A DNA stretch of 64,000 nt from Tritonibacter scottomollicae (GTDB lineage: Bacteria > Pseudomonadota > Alphaproteobacteria > Rhodobacterales > Rhodobacteraceae). The notes beneath the pieces were generated by a model. The model had not been told where the DNA came from. It made no database searches and worked only from the letters and a program-made list of their open reading frames with translations. The DNA is taken from positions 1-64,000 of the forward strand of contig NZ_PVUF01000005.1 in the NCBI RefSeq assembly GCF_003003215.1. Reading direction: 5' to 3'. The stretch's first letter is position 1, and each line of letters opens with the position of its first letter. Both the position numbers and the translations under genes were made by a program. Below, piece after piece: positions 1-9,901 of the stretch.

Positions 1-193
1 TCTGCAGCCGCTTCAGTTCCTTCAATTGGTCTGTGCCCATCCCACCGTACTTCTTCTTCCAGCGGTAGAACGTCTGTTCAGTCACACCAATCTGCTGGAT
101 CGCATCCAGACGCGGCATGCCTTGCCCCGTCAGAACCTCGACCTGCCGTAACTTCGTGACAATCTCCTCGGGCTTGGGTCGCTTGTTCGCCAT
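1..193 (-). CDS. IS3-family transposase OrfA, partial (N-terminus only)
   Basis: An ATG at 193 (minus strand) opens a frame that runs uninterrupted to base 1. The 64 visible residues begin MANKRPKPEEIVTKLRQVEV and contain a helix-turn-helix stretch, VTEQTFYRWKKKYGGM, typical of IS3/IS407-type OrfA proteins (HTH_Tnp_1). OrfA binds the terminal repeats and is normally fused to the OrfB integrase by a -1 frameshift. A purine-rich GGAGGAAG ribosome-binding site precedes the start. The C-terminus and OrfB lie beyond the window, so whether the element is intact is unknown. Confidence 0.75.
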   Translation of the reverse strand, partial: MANKRPKPEEIVTKLRQVEVLTGQGMPRLDAIQQIGVTEQTFYRWKKKYGGMGTDQLKELKRLQ

Positions 194-240
194 GGTCTTC
201 CTCCGTTTTCCTAACCATAGCGGAGGACCACTTCAGTGGG
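1..240 (-). mobile_element. Partial IS3-family insertion sequence, cut by window edge
   Basis: The stretch holds the start of an IS3-type orfA reading off the left edge of the window. Upstream of its start codon, on the minus strand, lies TGAAGTGGTCCTCCGCTATGG (read from about 235 down to 215), which begins with the TG expected of an IS3-family terminal repeat. The element's outer boundary is therefore probably between 235 and 245. The other end lies outside the window, so neither the inverted-repeat pairing nor a target duplication can be checked. Confidence 0.5.
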
Positions 241-421
241 GGAGGAGCAGGGGCTTCGGACGCAGTAAGGGCCACCCGCAGCCATTGCTGAATAGGGGGA
301 AGCTTCACGTCTCAGCTCTGCTCGACCGGTCAGGCCAAAACTACGCCTCGCTTTGCGGGTCGCGAAGCGCAGAGGGGCCGCCTGCTGTGCGATCGATGTT
401 TCGACACGACAGCGTTGACGT

Positions 422-2533
422 CTATGCAACCTCACTCATGGGGGACTGAGTGTGACTGGAGCGCAATTCAAACCGTGCGATCATTTCCTCAAGGTGAGAG
501 GCATCCGTACTGAGGGTGTGGCTGGTGGAATTGGACTGTTGGACCATGGCAGCGTTTTCCTGTGTCGCGGCGTCCAAGTGGGAAACGCCGGTATTGATTT
601 CGGCAAGACCGATCGCTTGCTCTTGCGCACTTTCCGCAATGTCCTTGACCAACTGTGAAATGTTCTCGACGCGCGAGAGGATGGATTCCAGAGCCGTACC
701 GGATTGATTTACCAGGCCGACACCCGCCTCAACATGAGAGGAACTCTCTTGGATGTGCGTCTTGATTTCCTTGGCCGCTTCAGCCGAGCGCAGCGCCAAC
801 GACCGAACCTCCGATGCCACGACCGCAAACCCGCGGCCTGCTTCTCCGGCGCGTGCGGCCTCGACACCTGCGTTGAGAGCCAGGAGGTTGGTTTGGAAAG
901 CAATATCGTCAATCACGCCGATGATCTGTGAAATCTGGTGGGAAGACTGTTCGATTGACGCCATGGCGGCGACGGCCTGCTTCACGACGGTCCCATTTTC
1001 CGTTGCTTCGATCTGAGCATCAGATGTGGTTTCCTCGGCTGTTCTCGCTCCGTCAGCTGCAGAGCGAACACTTGCGGTCAACTGTTCCAGCGCCGCTGCA
1101 GTTTCTTCGAGAGTGGCTGCCTGGCCTTCGGTGCGTCGCGACAAGTCATCAGATCCAGACCGAATGTCGTCGGAGCTCTGATGAATGCGCTTTGATGTCT
1201 GCATGATTTCAGACAACGCGTCATTCAGGCGCGCACTGGCAGCATTGAAATCAATCCGCAAGCTTTCGTATTCGCTTGGAAAGCTCTGGTCGAAAGAAAC
1301 GGTCAGCTCGCCCTTTGAAAGACGCGAGAGACCGTCCTTCAGCTCTGCAACCACGAAATCCTGCTCTTCTTTTCGTGCAAGTTGCTCTGCTTCCAAGTCG
1401 AGTGCGTGGCGTCGCATGGACATGGTTTCTTGCTTGAACTTGTAAATTGCATGGGCGAGGCGACTCAGTTCGTCTTTACCTTCGATATCCTTAATGAAGA
1501 CGTCATACTCACCGCTTGCAAATCCATTGACCACGCTCGCAAGATACTTGATGCGTCGGATCATTCCTTCAAAAGCGATCAGGGAAAAAACCAGAACTCC
1601 CAATCCGACCGCAATCCCTGCGACTAAGTGGAGAAGATATTTCCGCTCAGCTTTTGCGGCGACCTGTGCGGACAGATCGTAGGCGCGTTGCCCCATTTCG
1701 ATTTCTTCATCTCGCAGAAGATCGATCCAAGATGTCGATATGTTGAACCACTCGCTCGGCTTCAGGGAGAAATCACCGGTTTCCATCCCACTGGCAACAG
1801 TCTCTCGGGCGGATTGAATGCGCTGGTACGGAGCCATCTCTGAAAGACCTGTGTACCAATCCTCCGCATCGAGAAGGAGGTTGGCTTCTCGAAGGTACGC
1901 AATTTGCACCGCGTGCCGCGACACATACTTTTCGTAAATGTCGAAATCGAAGCCAGCGGACAGACCGGATGCGCCCATTGCACGCTCCAGGCCAGCGCTT
2001 TCCTTGGCACCAGCTATCAGGTTCTTCACCTCGAGAAGTTTGACAATCGTGGTTTCGGTATGTTCACCGATCGCCGGGCGAGACAGGTCGAGCGTAACTT
2101 CAATCAACGCCGTGTAGACTTTCGCCATTTCAACAGGGGGGAGGCCCAGCGTGTCGACAGTGTTTCGTGTGCCCTCAAGAGCGGCGAGTCGCTCCGAGAA
2201 TGCCTCGTAAGTACGTGGCTGGGTTTCTACAAGGTGTTGCGCACGATCTCCGACTGCCGCGATACTCGCGTTGGTCTCGTCCCGTTGCGCCGTCAGCTCA
2301 GCTTGGAACCGGCTGCCCTTTGAACTGAGGAAGCCAGCGGAGTAGCCGCGCTCCTTTTGAAGGTTGTGGATCAACTGGCTCAACGCGACGCCGTGACCGA
2401 TTTGGGCCGTCGTGGACCTGGCTTCGGTCGCTATGGCGTCAAGGCCTTTGACGTCATCGTACAGCATATATGCCGCGAAGGCAGAAAGCGGTGCGATCAC
2501 AAGGATCATCAGCAGACGAAGTCGGAGTTTCAT
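422..2533 (-). CDS. Methyl-accepting chemotaxis protein with NIT sensor domain
   Basis: A 703-residue chemoreceptor. A transmembrane helix spans about residues 7-24. It is followed by a periplasmic helical domain of about 270 residues with the signature [16 protein letters not shown], characteristic of the nitrate/nitrite-sensing (NIT) family. A second membrane helix lies at about 300-322, then HAMP, then the cytoplasmic signalling domain with its hairpin tip ([22 protein letters not shown]). NIT domains are proposed to bind nitrate or nitrite, but the ligand here is inferred only. The start at 2533 has a GGGAGA ribosome-binding site. No CheR-type pentapeptide ends the protein. No che genes are adjacent, so it probably works with an array encoded elsewhere. 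Confidence 0.93.
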   Translation of the reverse strand: MKLRLRLLMILVIAPLSAFAAYMLYDDVKGLDAIATEARSTTAQIGHGVALSQLIHNLQKERGYSAGFLSSKGSRFQAELTAQRDETNASIAAVGDRAQHLVETQPRTYEAFSERLAALEGTRNTVDTLGLPPVEMAKVYTALIEVTLDLSRPAIGEHTETTIVKLLEVKNLIAGAKESAGLERAMGASGLSAGFDFDIYEKYVSRHAVQIAYLREANLLLDAEDWYTGLSEMAPYQRIQSARETVASGMETGDFSLKPSEWFNISTSWIDLLRDEEIEMGQRAYDLSAQVAAKAERKYLLHLVAGIAVGLGVLVFSLIAFEGMIRRIKYLASVVNGFASGEYDVFIKDIEGKDELSRLAHAIYKFKQETMSMRRHALDLEAEQLARKEEQDFVVAELKDGLSRLSKGELTVSFDQSFPSEYESLRIDFNAASARLNDALSEIMQTSKRIHQSSDDIRSGSDDLSRRTEGQAATLEETAAALEQLTASVRSAADGARTAEETTSDAQIEATENGTVVKQAVAAMASIEQSSHQISQIIGVIDDIAFQTNLLALNAGVEAARAGEAGRGFAVVASEVRSLALRSAEAAKEIKTHIQESSSHVEAGVGLVNQSGTALESILSRVENISQLVKDIAESAQEQAIGLAEINTGVSHLDAATQENAAMVQQSNSTSHTLSTDASHLEEMIARFELRSSHTQSPMSEVA

Positions 2534-3014
2534 TAAACATCTCCCTTGAACAAAAACACGGCAACCAGATCGTCAAACAAAAAAACGGAGCGCTTAGGGA
2601 AACTCCCTCGAAAAGATGAATATTTTCTTTTTGTTTCGAGGGGTTTCATTTGGCGCTTGGAGGTATTAAGCGAAAAACATTCCAAATTAATGTATTTCAA
2701 TATTTTAAAACTACCTCTTCTGGCAATTGGTGTTGACCTGGCGTGCTGTCGAAAAATGACTTCTTTTTACGTTTTTCACGTCAATTTATTTTTGGTTTTA
2801 CGTGGCTCTGCCGTGCAAGTCCGAGTGGTGCGCTTGAGTAGACGCACGGTACGCGGTATGGCAGAATTCTGCGCGCGCCATGGCGAGTGATTGCCAAGGA
2901 AGTCGTCTGCCGCGGCAAAAAGCAGTGCACATTCATTCGCTATTCTGAAAGTTTGAGCACATCGCGGGAGGAACGCGGGACGAACTTAAAATTTTCCTGT
3001 CTTGGGAGGACAGC
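2534..3014. other. AT-rich intergenic region between divergent MCP and TRAP operon
   Basis: No convincing gene. From about 2560 to 2860 the sequence is markedly AT-rich (runs of T and A, TTTTTACGTTTTTCACG-like stretches) compared with its surroundings. A possible 114-codon frame at 2546-2890 has unusual composition and no recognisable family. The segment must contain the promoters of the divergent chemoreceptor and TAXI-TRAP genes. Confidence 0.6.
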
Positions 3015-4001
3015 ATGTTTACTACACTTCTTCGCGGGCCCAAGGGCCTGATCGGATCGGCTGCGCTGGTCGCATTGAGCCTGGGCACACCGGCCCTTGC
3101 GCAAGAGCAGCTCTCGATCGCCACCGGCGGCACCGGCGGCGTCTACTACCCCATGGGCGGTGGTCTGGCCGAGATCATCAACGGCCATGTCGACGGCTAC
3201 TCCGCCACCGCCGAGGTCACAGGCGCGTCGGTCGAGAATATGGGCCTGATCGCAACCGGTGATGCGGATTTCGCAATCGGTCTGGCGGACACCGTGGCGC
3301 AGGCGCACAGCGGCACAGGTCGTTTTGATGGCCAGCAGCTGTCGATGGTCCGTGGCGTGGCCTCGCTCTATGCGAATATGGTGCATATCGTAGCACTCGA
3401 AGGCAGCGGCATCACCGCGCTGGAAGATCTGCGTGGCAAACGCGTGTCCATTGGTGCGCCGGGCTCCGGCACCGAGGTTAACACTTCCGCTATCCTCGAA
3501 GCCAACGGCATCACCTATGACGACATCGAAGAGCAGCGTCTGAACTTCAACGAAACAGCCGACGCGCTGGCCAATGGCGATATCGATGCGGGCTTCCTGT
3601 CCGTCGGTGCGCCGACCTCGTCGATCCTGAACCTCTCCACCACGCAGGACATCGTATTGATCGCCCTGACCGAGGACGAGCTGGCCGCTTCACTTGACGC
3701 AAATGCGACATTTGCCAAGACCACGCTGGTTGGCGGCACCTATACCGGTGTGGACGAAGACCTCACCGTGCTGGGCATTCCCAACGTGCTGACCGTATCG
3801 TCCGAAACTCCGGATGATCTGGTCTATGCGGTGACGAGCGCGATGTTCGGCAACATCAAAGAGTTGCAGGCTGTGCACCCGGCAGCGAAGCAGACCACCG
3901 TTGAGTTCACGCTCGATGCGACACCGGTTCCGCTGCACCCCGGCGCGATCCGCTACTTCGAGGAAATCGGCGCCGAAGTTCCGGACCGCCTGCGTCCGTG
4001 A
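3015..4001 (+). CDS. TAXI-family TRAP transporter solute-binding protein
   Basis: A 328-residue periplasmic receptor with a Sec signal peptide ending near APALA (about residue 29). The mature start contains the TAXI-family signature IATGGTGGVYYPMGGGLAEI. It captures an organic anion, probably a carboxylate or amino-acid-like substrate, and hands it to the fused TRAP permease encoded downstream. The start has a strong GGGAGGA ribosome-binding site. Its stop codon overlaps the next gene, so the three transporter genes form one operon. The actual ligand cannot be read from the sequence. Confidence 0.92.
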   Translation: MFTTLLRGPKGLIGSAALVALSLGTPALAQEQLSIATGGTGGVYYPMGGGLAEIINGHVDGYSATAEVTGASVENMGLIATGDADFAIGLADTVAQAHSGTGRFDGQQLSMVRGVASLYANMVHIVALEGSGITALEDLRGKRVSIGAPGSGTEVNTSAILEANGITYDDIEEQRLNFNETADALANGDIDAGFLSVGAPTSSILNLSTTQDIVLIALTEDELAASLDANATFAKTTLVGGTYTGVDEDLTVLGIPNVLTVSSETPDDLVYAVTSAMFGNIKELQAVHPAAKQTTVEFTLDATPVPLHPGAIRYFEEIGAEVPDRLRP

Positions 4002-4468
4002 CCGGCAGACTAGGTGGAGGAGGGCTTCTGGCCCTCCTCCTGTGCGTCGCGGCGCCTGCGTCCGCCGACGTGCTTGTTGCCACGCGGCCCAATGACGAGC
4101 AGATCGCCCGGTTCTCGGTGCCCGAGGGCAGTGAGTGGTGCGTAAAGTGGCATCACTCGGTCAAAGGGTTCGAAGTCTCGGATTGCTACGAGAACCGCGC
4201 GGGCCAGATGGTCCTCGTATGGTCACATCTGCCGGACTTCGCGGCGGGGCTGGATCATATTCCCGGGCGCGGACGACAGGTGTCGGACGGGCAGGGTGGC
4301 TATTTCATACTCGATATCGACGAGCCGGTGCCCGGCAACACCTATGTGTTGCGCCCGGGGGCGGGGCCGGTCGATCACCGGCTGCAGGTGGGCGACAAGG
4401 TCGTTTCCCTGTCTGCTGTGGCACCGCGCGAGCGGGTGCGGATTACCCTGAGAGGGAAGACTGACTGA
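3998..4468 (+). CDS. DUF1850 protein of the TAXI-TRAP operon
   Basis: A 156-residue protein with an N-terminal signal sequence (hydrophobic core LLALLLCVAAPASA) and a DUF1850 core containing the conserved WCVKWHHSVKGFEV stretch. It starts with GTG overlapping the stop of the binding protein and ends overlapping the permease start, so translation is coupled. DUF1850 genes are habitually found between TAXI binding proteins and fused TRAP permeases. The molecular role is unknown; a periplasmic accessory function in transport is an inference from this context. Confidence 0.88.
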   Translation: MTGRLGGGGLLALLLCVAAPASADVLVATRPNDEQIARFSVPEGSEWCVKWHHSVKGFEVSDCYENRAGQMVLVWSHLPDFAAGLDHIPGRGRQVSDGQGGYFILDIDEPVPGNTYVLRPGAGPVDHRLQVGDKVVSLSAVAPRERVRITLRGKTD

Positions 4469-6480
4469 TGACAACAGACACCGACATCACCCCTGTTCCA
4501 CCACCGCAACCGCGCCTTCTGTTGCGGGCGATTGCCGTGATCGGGATCGCGCTTTCACTGTTCCAACTGTATGCGGCGGGGGTGCAGCCACTGGGCCTGT
4601 TTTTCCAGCGGCCCATCCACCTGGGCTTTATTCTGGTGCTCTGTTTCCTGATCTACCCGGTCTTCGGCCGGGATCAACCGCGCGGTCTGTTGGGCTGGGC
4701 GATCGACGGGCCGCTGATCCTGTGTGGTATCGCCGTCGGGGCCTGGGTGCCCATGAATATCGATATCATCGCCAACCAGATCTTTCCGCGCCAGATTGAT
4801 GTCTGGATGGGGGTCCTGACCCTCTTTGTCGTGCTGGAGGGGGCACGCCGTTCCGTCGGACTTGGCATGACGATCATCGGGGCCTTCTTTCTGGCCTATG
4901 CCTTTGCGGGCTCCCGCGGGGAGTTGCCGTTCCTGTCAGACTGGATGCCCGGCATTCTGAACCACCGCGGCTACCCGCTGGAACGGGTTGCCAGTCAGAT
5001 GACATTGGGTGCCGAGGGGATCTTTGGCATCCCGCTTGGTGTTGCGGCGACTTTTGTCTTTGTTTTTGTGCTGTTCGGGGCCTTTCTTGAGGTCACAGGT
5101 GCTGGCAAGTTCTTCATTGATCTCGCCTATGCTGCGACAGGGCGACAGCGTGGCGGTCCGGCCAAGGCTGCAGTTATCGCAAGCGCCGGCATGGGGTCGA
5201 TCAGCGGATCGGCCATCGCCAATGTGGTCACCACGGGCGCGTTCACCATTCCGCTGATGAAAAAGCTGGGCTATCGGCCCGCACAGGCCGGCGGCATCGA
5301 GGCCGCGGCATCGACCGGCGGCCAGATCATGCCACCCTTGATGGGGGCGGGCGCGTTCTTGATGTCGGAGTTCACGCGGGTGCCTTACGTGGACATCGTG
5401 CTGGTGTCGATTTTCCCGGCAGTGCTCTATTTCGGCGTGGTGTACCTGCTGGTGCATATTGCGGCCATCAAGCAGGGCATGACGGGGCTGAGCGCCACTG
5501 ATCTGCCGCGCACGCGCAAGGTTCTGGCCGAAGGCTGGCATTTCCTGCTGCCGCTTGTGGCCTTGGTGGCGCTGCTGGTGGCTGGATATTCGCCCATGCG
5601 TGTGGGCTTTTATGCCATTCTGTCGATCATGGCGGCAGCAGCGGCGCGGGCCCTTTGGAATTTCGCAGCCTCGGGGCCCAGCATGGCGCGGTTCGTTGCC
5701 ATGTGTCGCAAAGGCATAGAGCTGACGCTGGAGGCGTTGGAACTTGGCGCACGCAACGCGGTTGCGGTGTCGATGGCCTGCGCCGTGGCCGGAATCATTG
5801 TGGGTGTCGTTGGTTTGACCGGCTTGGGCCTGAAATTCTCGGCCATGATGATCGCGTTTTCCGGCGGCAACCTGTTGCTCGCGCTGATCCTGGTGATCAT
5901 TGCATCGCTCATCCTGGGGATGGGGCTTCCGGTGACCGCCGCCTATATCGTGCTTATCATCCTTGTTGGCCCGGCCCTGACCGAGGAGTTCGGGGTGCCG
6001 GTTCTGATCGCGCACCTGGTGGTCTTCTGGTATTCGCAGGACAGCAACGTGACGCCGCCTGTGGCTTTGGCCGGGTTCGCTGGGGCCGCCATCGCGGGGT
6101 CAAAGCCCATGGAAACCAGCGTTCAGGCGTGGAAATACGCCAAAGGGCTGTATCTGATCCCGCTGTTCATGGTGTTCAACGAGGAAATCATCATCGGTGG
6201 CCCGCTGCCGCTGGTGCTGTGGAGCGGGGCAATTGCCATACTCGGGCTGGTGGCATTTGCCGCGGTGCTCGAGGCCTTCTTGTGGCGGCCAATGCAGCTT
6301 TGGATGCGGGTGCTGCTGATGCCCGGCATTGTCGCCTTGTTCTGGCCTGAGCTGATGGTTGAAATCGCCGGTGCGGCTCTTGTTGTGGCACTGCTGGCGC
6401 TGAACTGGATGCAGTCGCGCCGGGATCGGGAGACTGGACAGGATGGGTCCGTCGGCCAGTCTGATCTCAGCCATCCGTGA
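4468..6480 (+). CDS. TRAP transporter fused permease (small plus large subunit)
   Basis: A 670-residue polytopic membrane protein. It is of the 4TM/12TM fusion type in which the small DctQ-like and large DctM-like subunits are one chain. The large-subunit part contains the glycine-rich TRAP stretches GSISGSAIANVVTTGAFTIP and AAASTGGQIMPPLMGAGAF. The second half has another repeat, ILGMGLPVTAAYIVL. It forms the sodium-coupled secondary transporter served by the TAXI receptor at 3015. The start overlaps the upstream stop by one base. Length and architecture are normal for the family. Confidence 0.95.
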   Translation: MTTDTDITPVPPPQPRLLLRAIAVIGIALSLFQLYAAGVQPLGLFFQRPIHLGFILVLCFLIYPVFGRDQPRGLLGWAIDGPLILCGIAVGAWVPMNIDIIANQIFPRQIDVWMGVLTLFVVLEGARRSVGLGMTIIGAFFLAYAFAGSRGELPFLSDWMPGILNHRGYPLERVASQMTLGAEGIFGIPLGVAATFVFVFVLFGAFLEVTGAGKFFIDLAYAATGRQRGGPAKAAVIASAGMGSISGSAIANVVTTGAFTIPLMKKLGYRPAQAGGIEAAASTGGQIMPPLMGAGAFLMSEFTRVPYVDIVLVSIFPAVLYFGVVYLLVHIAAIKQGMTGLSATDLPRTRKVLAEGWHFLLPLVALVALLVAGYSPMRVGFYAILSIMAAAAARALWNFAASGPSMARFVAMCRKGIELTLEALELGARNAVAVSMACAVAGIIVGVVGLTGLGLKFSAMMIAFSGGNLLLALILVIIASLILGMGLPVTAAYIVLIILVGPALTEEFGVPVLIAHLVVFWYSQDSNVTPPVALAGFAGAAIAGSKPMETSVQAWKYAKGLYLIPLFMVFNEEIIIGGPLPLVLWSGAIAILGLVAFAAVLEAFLWRPMQLWMRVLLMPGIVALFWPELMVEIAGAALVVALLALNWMQSRRDRETGQDGSVGQSDLSHP

Positions 6481-6543
6481 TGGTATGAAGCCCCGTGATG
6501 ACGTCGCCCGCGCAAACGCCATCTTCATGACAGGCTTCAGGTC

Positions 6544-8280
6544 ATGAAGATGGCGCGCCCTCTGATGCTGGCGGGGCTGTCGGCCCTGCTGGTCTGGTTC
6601 ATTGCGCAAACCCTCGCGGTGAACACGGCGCGGCGGGAGCTGGATCAAACGCTGTTACTGACCACCCGCGCGGTGGAGGCAGAGGTGGAGCGTTTGCGCG
6701 CTCTGCCTGCTGTCGTTGGTGAAGACGCCCGCATCCGCGACGCGCTTGCGGGCGATGGGCCTTTGCAGGACGCCAATACCTATCTTGAGGCGGTCGCGGC
6801 GCATGTCGGGGCGGAGGAACTGTTTCTTATCAACGCCGAAGGCGACACGATTGCGGCGTCGAACTGGAACACGGACGGCAGCTACATCGGGCAAAATTAT
6901 GCCTTCCGCCCCTATTTTCAGGACGCCATCACAGAGGGCCAGGGGCAATTCTACGCCATTGGTGTCACGACCGGCATTCCGGGGTATTTCCTCGCCGCGC
7001 GGGTCGAGGTCGGCGGTGCCGAGGGCGTCGTGGCGGTGAAACAGGATCTTTCGATCCTTCAGGACACATGGCGCGCGGCAGAGGCGGACATCGCCCTTGC
7101 GGATGAGCATGGCGTTGTATTCCTGTCTGCACGCCCGGATTGGCAATATCGCCCGCTTGTGAACCTGACGCCCGATGCTCTGGCGCAGCTTGTTACTACG
7201 CGCGCCTACGAAGGGGTCGGGCTGGGCGAAACCGCGCCTTTGTTGACGGAGCCGCCGGTCGGCGGTGATGCGCGGGGCCGGAACTGGATCGCGCGGATCG
7301 GAGCGGTTCCGGCAACCGGCGGGCAGGTGGTCGCGATCCGTCCCTTGGGGGCGCTGCAGTTGATGGCCTTCGGGTGGGCAGTGCTGGCCGCGCTGGCGGC
7401 GCTTGCGGTTGCGGCAACCGTCAAGGCGCTTGAACAACGTCGCCAGATCACCGCCTTGCGCCTGTCGCAATCGGAAAAGATGGAAGCCATGGTTGTTGCG
7501 CGCACTGCGGATCTTGCCCGTGAGGTCGATGCACGCAGACAGGCCGAAGCTGACCTGCGCGCCACCCAAGAGGCGCTGATCCATGCGGAGAAAATGGCCG
7601 CCATGGGCCGCATGTCAGCCGCGATCGTCCACGAGATCAGCCAGCCCCTTGCCGCGATGGAGGCAACATTGTCGGCAGCCGAAATGGGCATGAAGCCCCC
7701 GGATGCTGCGACGGTCACCCGGATCGGCAAGGCGCGCGACATGATCCGTCGGATGCAACGCACCACCAAACACCTCAAGAGCTTCGCCCGGAAAGAAAAC
7801 GCCGAACTCAGCCTGATAGATCTGCGCACGCCGTTGAAATCAGCGCTTGATCTGGTGCTGCCCCGGGCCAAGGTGGTTGGTGTCACGCCCGATATTCAGG
7901 TGCCGGAGGGCAAAGTGCCTGTGATGGCGGGGGCCGTCCGGGTCGAACAGGTGATCGCAAACCTGCTGTTGAACGCGCTTGATGCCATCGAGGCCAAACC
8001 GGACTCGTCGGTGACCGTAACGCTGACGACCGAAGGTGATCAGGCCCTCATAGAGGTCTGCGACACTGGGGTCGGGATTTCGGAACAGGACCTGCCGCGG
8101 GTGACGGATCCGTTCTTCTCGACCAAGCTGACAGGCGAGGGTCTGGGACTTGGCCTTGCGATCTGCAAGGCGATCCTGACTGATTTTCGCGGAACACTGG
8201 ATATCTGGTCAGCGCCAGAGCAAGGCACGCGGGTCACCATCGCCCTGCCGATTGGCGAGAAGAAGGAAGAGACACGATGA
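6544..8280 (+). CDS. DctB-like membrane sensor histidine kinase
   Basis: A 578-residue kinase. A transmembrane helix at about residues 6-25 precedes a periplasmic PAS/Cache-type sensor (about 30-270) and a second helix near 275-297. A coiled coil (about 300-350), the H-box AAIVHEISQPLAAMEATL and a HATPase domain with N-box NLLLNALDAI and G-boxes DTGVGIS and GEGLGLGLAIC follow. The architecture matches DctB, the C4-dicarboxylate sensor. Its place directly after a TAXI-TRAP operon suggests it senses that transporter's substrate (inference). The stop overlaps the start of the response regulator. Confidence 0.92.
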   Translation: MKMARPLMLAGLSALLVWFIAQTLAVNTARRELDQTLLLTTRAVEAEVERLRALPAVVGEDARIRDALAGDGPLQDANTYLEAVAAHVGAEELFLINAEGDTIAASNWNTDGSYIGQNYAFRPYFQDAITEGQGQFYAIGVTTGIPGYFLAARVEVGGAEGVVAVKQDLSILQDTWRAAEADIALADEHGVVFLSARPDWQYRPLVNLTPDALAQLVTTRAYEGVGLGETAPLLTEPPVGGDARGRNWIARIGAVPATGGQVVAIRPLGALQLMAFGWAVLAALAALAVAATVKALEQRRQITALRLSQSEKMEAMVVARTADLAREVDARRQAEADLRATQEALIHAEKMAAMGRMSAAIVHEISQPLAAMEATLSAAEMGMKPPDAATVTRIGKARDMIRRMQRTTKHLKSFARKENAELSLIDLRTPLKSALDLVLPRAKVVGVTPDIQVPEGKVPVMAGAVRVEQVIANLLLNALDAIEAKPDSSVTVTLTTEGDQALIEVCDTGVGISEQDLPRVTDPFFSTKLTGEGLGLGLAICKAILTDFRGTLDIWSAPEQGTRVTIALPIGEKKEETR

Positions 8281-9596
8281 CAGCCTGCATTCACATTGTG
8301 GACGATGATGCAGATCATCTGTCGGCGCTGTGCGATTTGGTGGCAACTGCGGGCTATGAGGTCCATGGGTTCGAGGCTGCAGAGGCGGTCCTGGCCGCCT
8401 TGACGGATCCGCCTGATATGGTGATCAGCGATCTGCGCATGCCGGGCATGGACGGGATGGGGTTGCTCAAGGCGCTGCGCGAACAGACCTTGTCCGTCCC
8501 GGTCATTCTGTTGACGGGTCACGGCGATGTCGCACATGCGGTCGAGGCGATCCGCGCAGGTGCTGAGGATTTTCTGGAAAAACCCTATGATTCCGCACAT
8601 TTGCTCTCCGTCATTCAACGCACGCTGAATGCTCAGGCCGCCCGCAACGAGGTGGTGCGTCTTCAGCAGGTCCTGGCTGAACGGGATCGGGTCAGTATTC
8701 TGGGAAAATCACGCGCGATGGCCAGCTTTCGCGATCGCATCGCAGCGCTGGCCTCGGTCGATCTGGACGTGGTCATCACGGGCGACACCGGGACCGGCAA
8801 GGAGCTGGCCGCGCGCGCGATCCATGCGGGCAGTGCGCGTGCAGAGCAGCCGTTCATCGCGATGAACTGTGCGGCCGTTCCGGACGCGATGGCCGAAACC
8901 ATCCTGTTTGGACATAGCGAAGGGGCCTTCGCCCATGATGTGAATGGTCGAGCGGGCAAATTGGAAGCCGCTGACGGCGGCACGCTGATGCTGGATGAGG
9001 TCGAAACCATGTCGCCGGCCATTCAGGCAAAACTGCTGCGTGTCCTGCAGGAGCGTATGGTTGAACGCATCGGTGACACCACGCCACGACCGCTCAATAT
9101 CCGTGTCATCGCGACGACGAAAACGCCATTGCGTCAGCTCGATGCGTTCCGCTCTGATCTCTATTTCAGACTGGCGGGGGTCGAGCTTGCGGCGCCGACC
9201 TTGCGCGAAGCGGGGGAGGATATTCCCCTGATCTTTTCGCACTATGCCCAACTTGCGGCCCGCCGCTACGGGCGTCCTGACCCCGAATTGCCATGGCAGG
9301 CGCAGCAAAAGCTCAAGCGTTTGGGCTGGCCCGGCAATATCCGTGAGCTGAAGGCCTGTGCCGAAGCCTATGCCCTTGGATTGTTTGAGATACCGCAGGG
9401 CGCCGGGGCGTCACCCGGTCCGCTGACACTGGCGGATCGTGTAGCGGAATTTGAGGCGCGTGAGATCGCGGCGGTGCTGGACGCGCATGCCGGCAACACC
9501 CTTCGCGCGGCTGAAACACTTGGGCTTCCACGCCGCACGCTCAACGACAAAATGCGCCGGTACGGAGTGTCCTCGGAGCCTGCGCATAGAGAGTGA
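8277..9596 (+). CDS. DctD-like response regulator with degenerate GAFTGA loop
   Basis: A 439-residue NtrC-family protein. The receiver domain has phosphoacceptor Asp in VISDLRMPGMDG. The AAA+ domain has Walker A GDTGTGKE and Walker B GGTLMLDE. A Fis-type helix-turn-helix lies at the end (NTLRAAETLGLPRRTLNDKM). The loop that contacts sigma-54, normally GAFTGA, reads GAFAHD here, with the glycine-alanine end lost. Canonical enhancer-binding proteins need this loop, so activation of sigma-54 promoters is doubtful. It may act as a conventional DNA-binding regulator instead (inference). It overlaps the upstream kinase by four bases and is surely its partner. Confidence 0.92.
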   Translation: MTACIHIVDDDADHLSALCDLVATAGYEVHGFEAAEAVLAALTDPPDMVISDLRMPGMDGMGLLKALREQTLSVPVILLTGHGDVAHAVEAIRAGAEDFLEKPYDSAHLLSVIQRTLNAQAARNEVVRLQQVLAERDRVSILGKSRAMASFRDRIAALASVDLDVVITGDTGTGKELAARAIHAGSARAEQPFIAMNCAAVPDAMAETILFGHSEGAFAHDVNGRAGKLEAADGGTLMLDEVETMSPAIQAKLLRVLQERMVERIGDTTPRPLNIRVIATTKTPLRQLDAFRSDLYFRLAGVELAAPTLREAGEDIPLIFSHYAQLAARRYGRPDPELPWQAQQKLKRLGWPGNIRELKACAEAYALGLFEIPQGAGASPGPLTLADRVAEFEAREIAAVLDAHAGNTLRAAETLGLPRRTLNDKMRRYGVSSEPAHRE

Positions 9597-9677
9597 CAGA
9601 AGGCCTAGATCGTGGGGTTTGAGCAGGCGCGTGACATCCTGCCCAAACCCGGCGCGCCCGGAGCGAAGCCAATCCCG

Positions 9678-9899
9678 TCAGGAGTGCCACCCACCGGCCA
9701 GCCGTTGGCTCAGCCGCAGGATCGGAGGTCCCGCCACAAAGGCGATCCCTGCGGCAGCGGGCCAGGCCAACGCAAAGGCCCGGGCCCAATTGCCAAGGAA
9801 ATCGGACGACCACCCGAGGTTGATCAGCGTGACCCATAGGGTCATCAGGCTGCACAGCACCAGCGACATCAGTGCTGCGAACAGGATGCGCTGCAACAT
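9678..9899 (-). CDS. DUF2798 small membrane protein
   Basis: A 73-residue protein with two predicted transmembrane helices (about residues 5-27 and 38-60), resembling DUF2798 proteins. The motif WARAFALAWPAAAGIAFVAG fits that family. The function is unknown. It sits two bases downstream of the monooxygenase-like gene on the same strand, so the two are probably cotranscribed. The start has no strong ribosome-binding site and may rely on translational coupling. Confidence 0.75.
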   Translation of the reverse strand: MLQRILFAALMSLVLCSLMTLWVTLINLGWSSDFLGNWARAFALAWPAAAGIAFVAGPPILRLSQRLAGGWHS

Positions 9900-9901
9900 G
9901 C

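Noticed and set aside
2546-2890. 114-codon open frame in the AT-rich region
   Set aside because: It starts at a non-ATG codon, has no recognisable family and unusual composition, and overlaps the expected divergent promoters.
2880-2896. Possible sigma-54 promoter (TGGCGAGTGATTGCC) upstream of the TAXI-TRAP operon
   Set aside because: The GG and GC elements are nine bases apart rather than the required ten, and the -24 element is imperfect.
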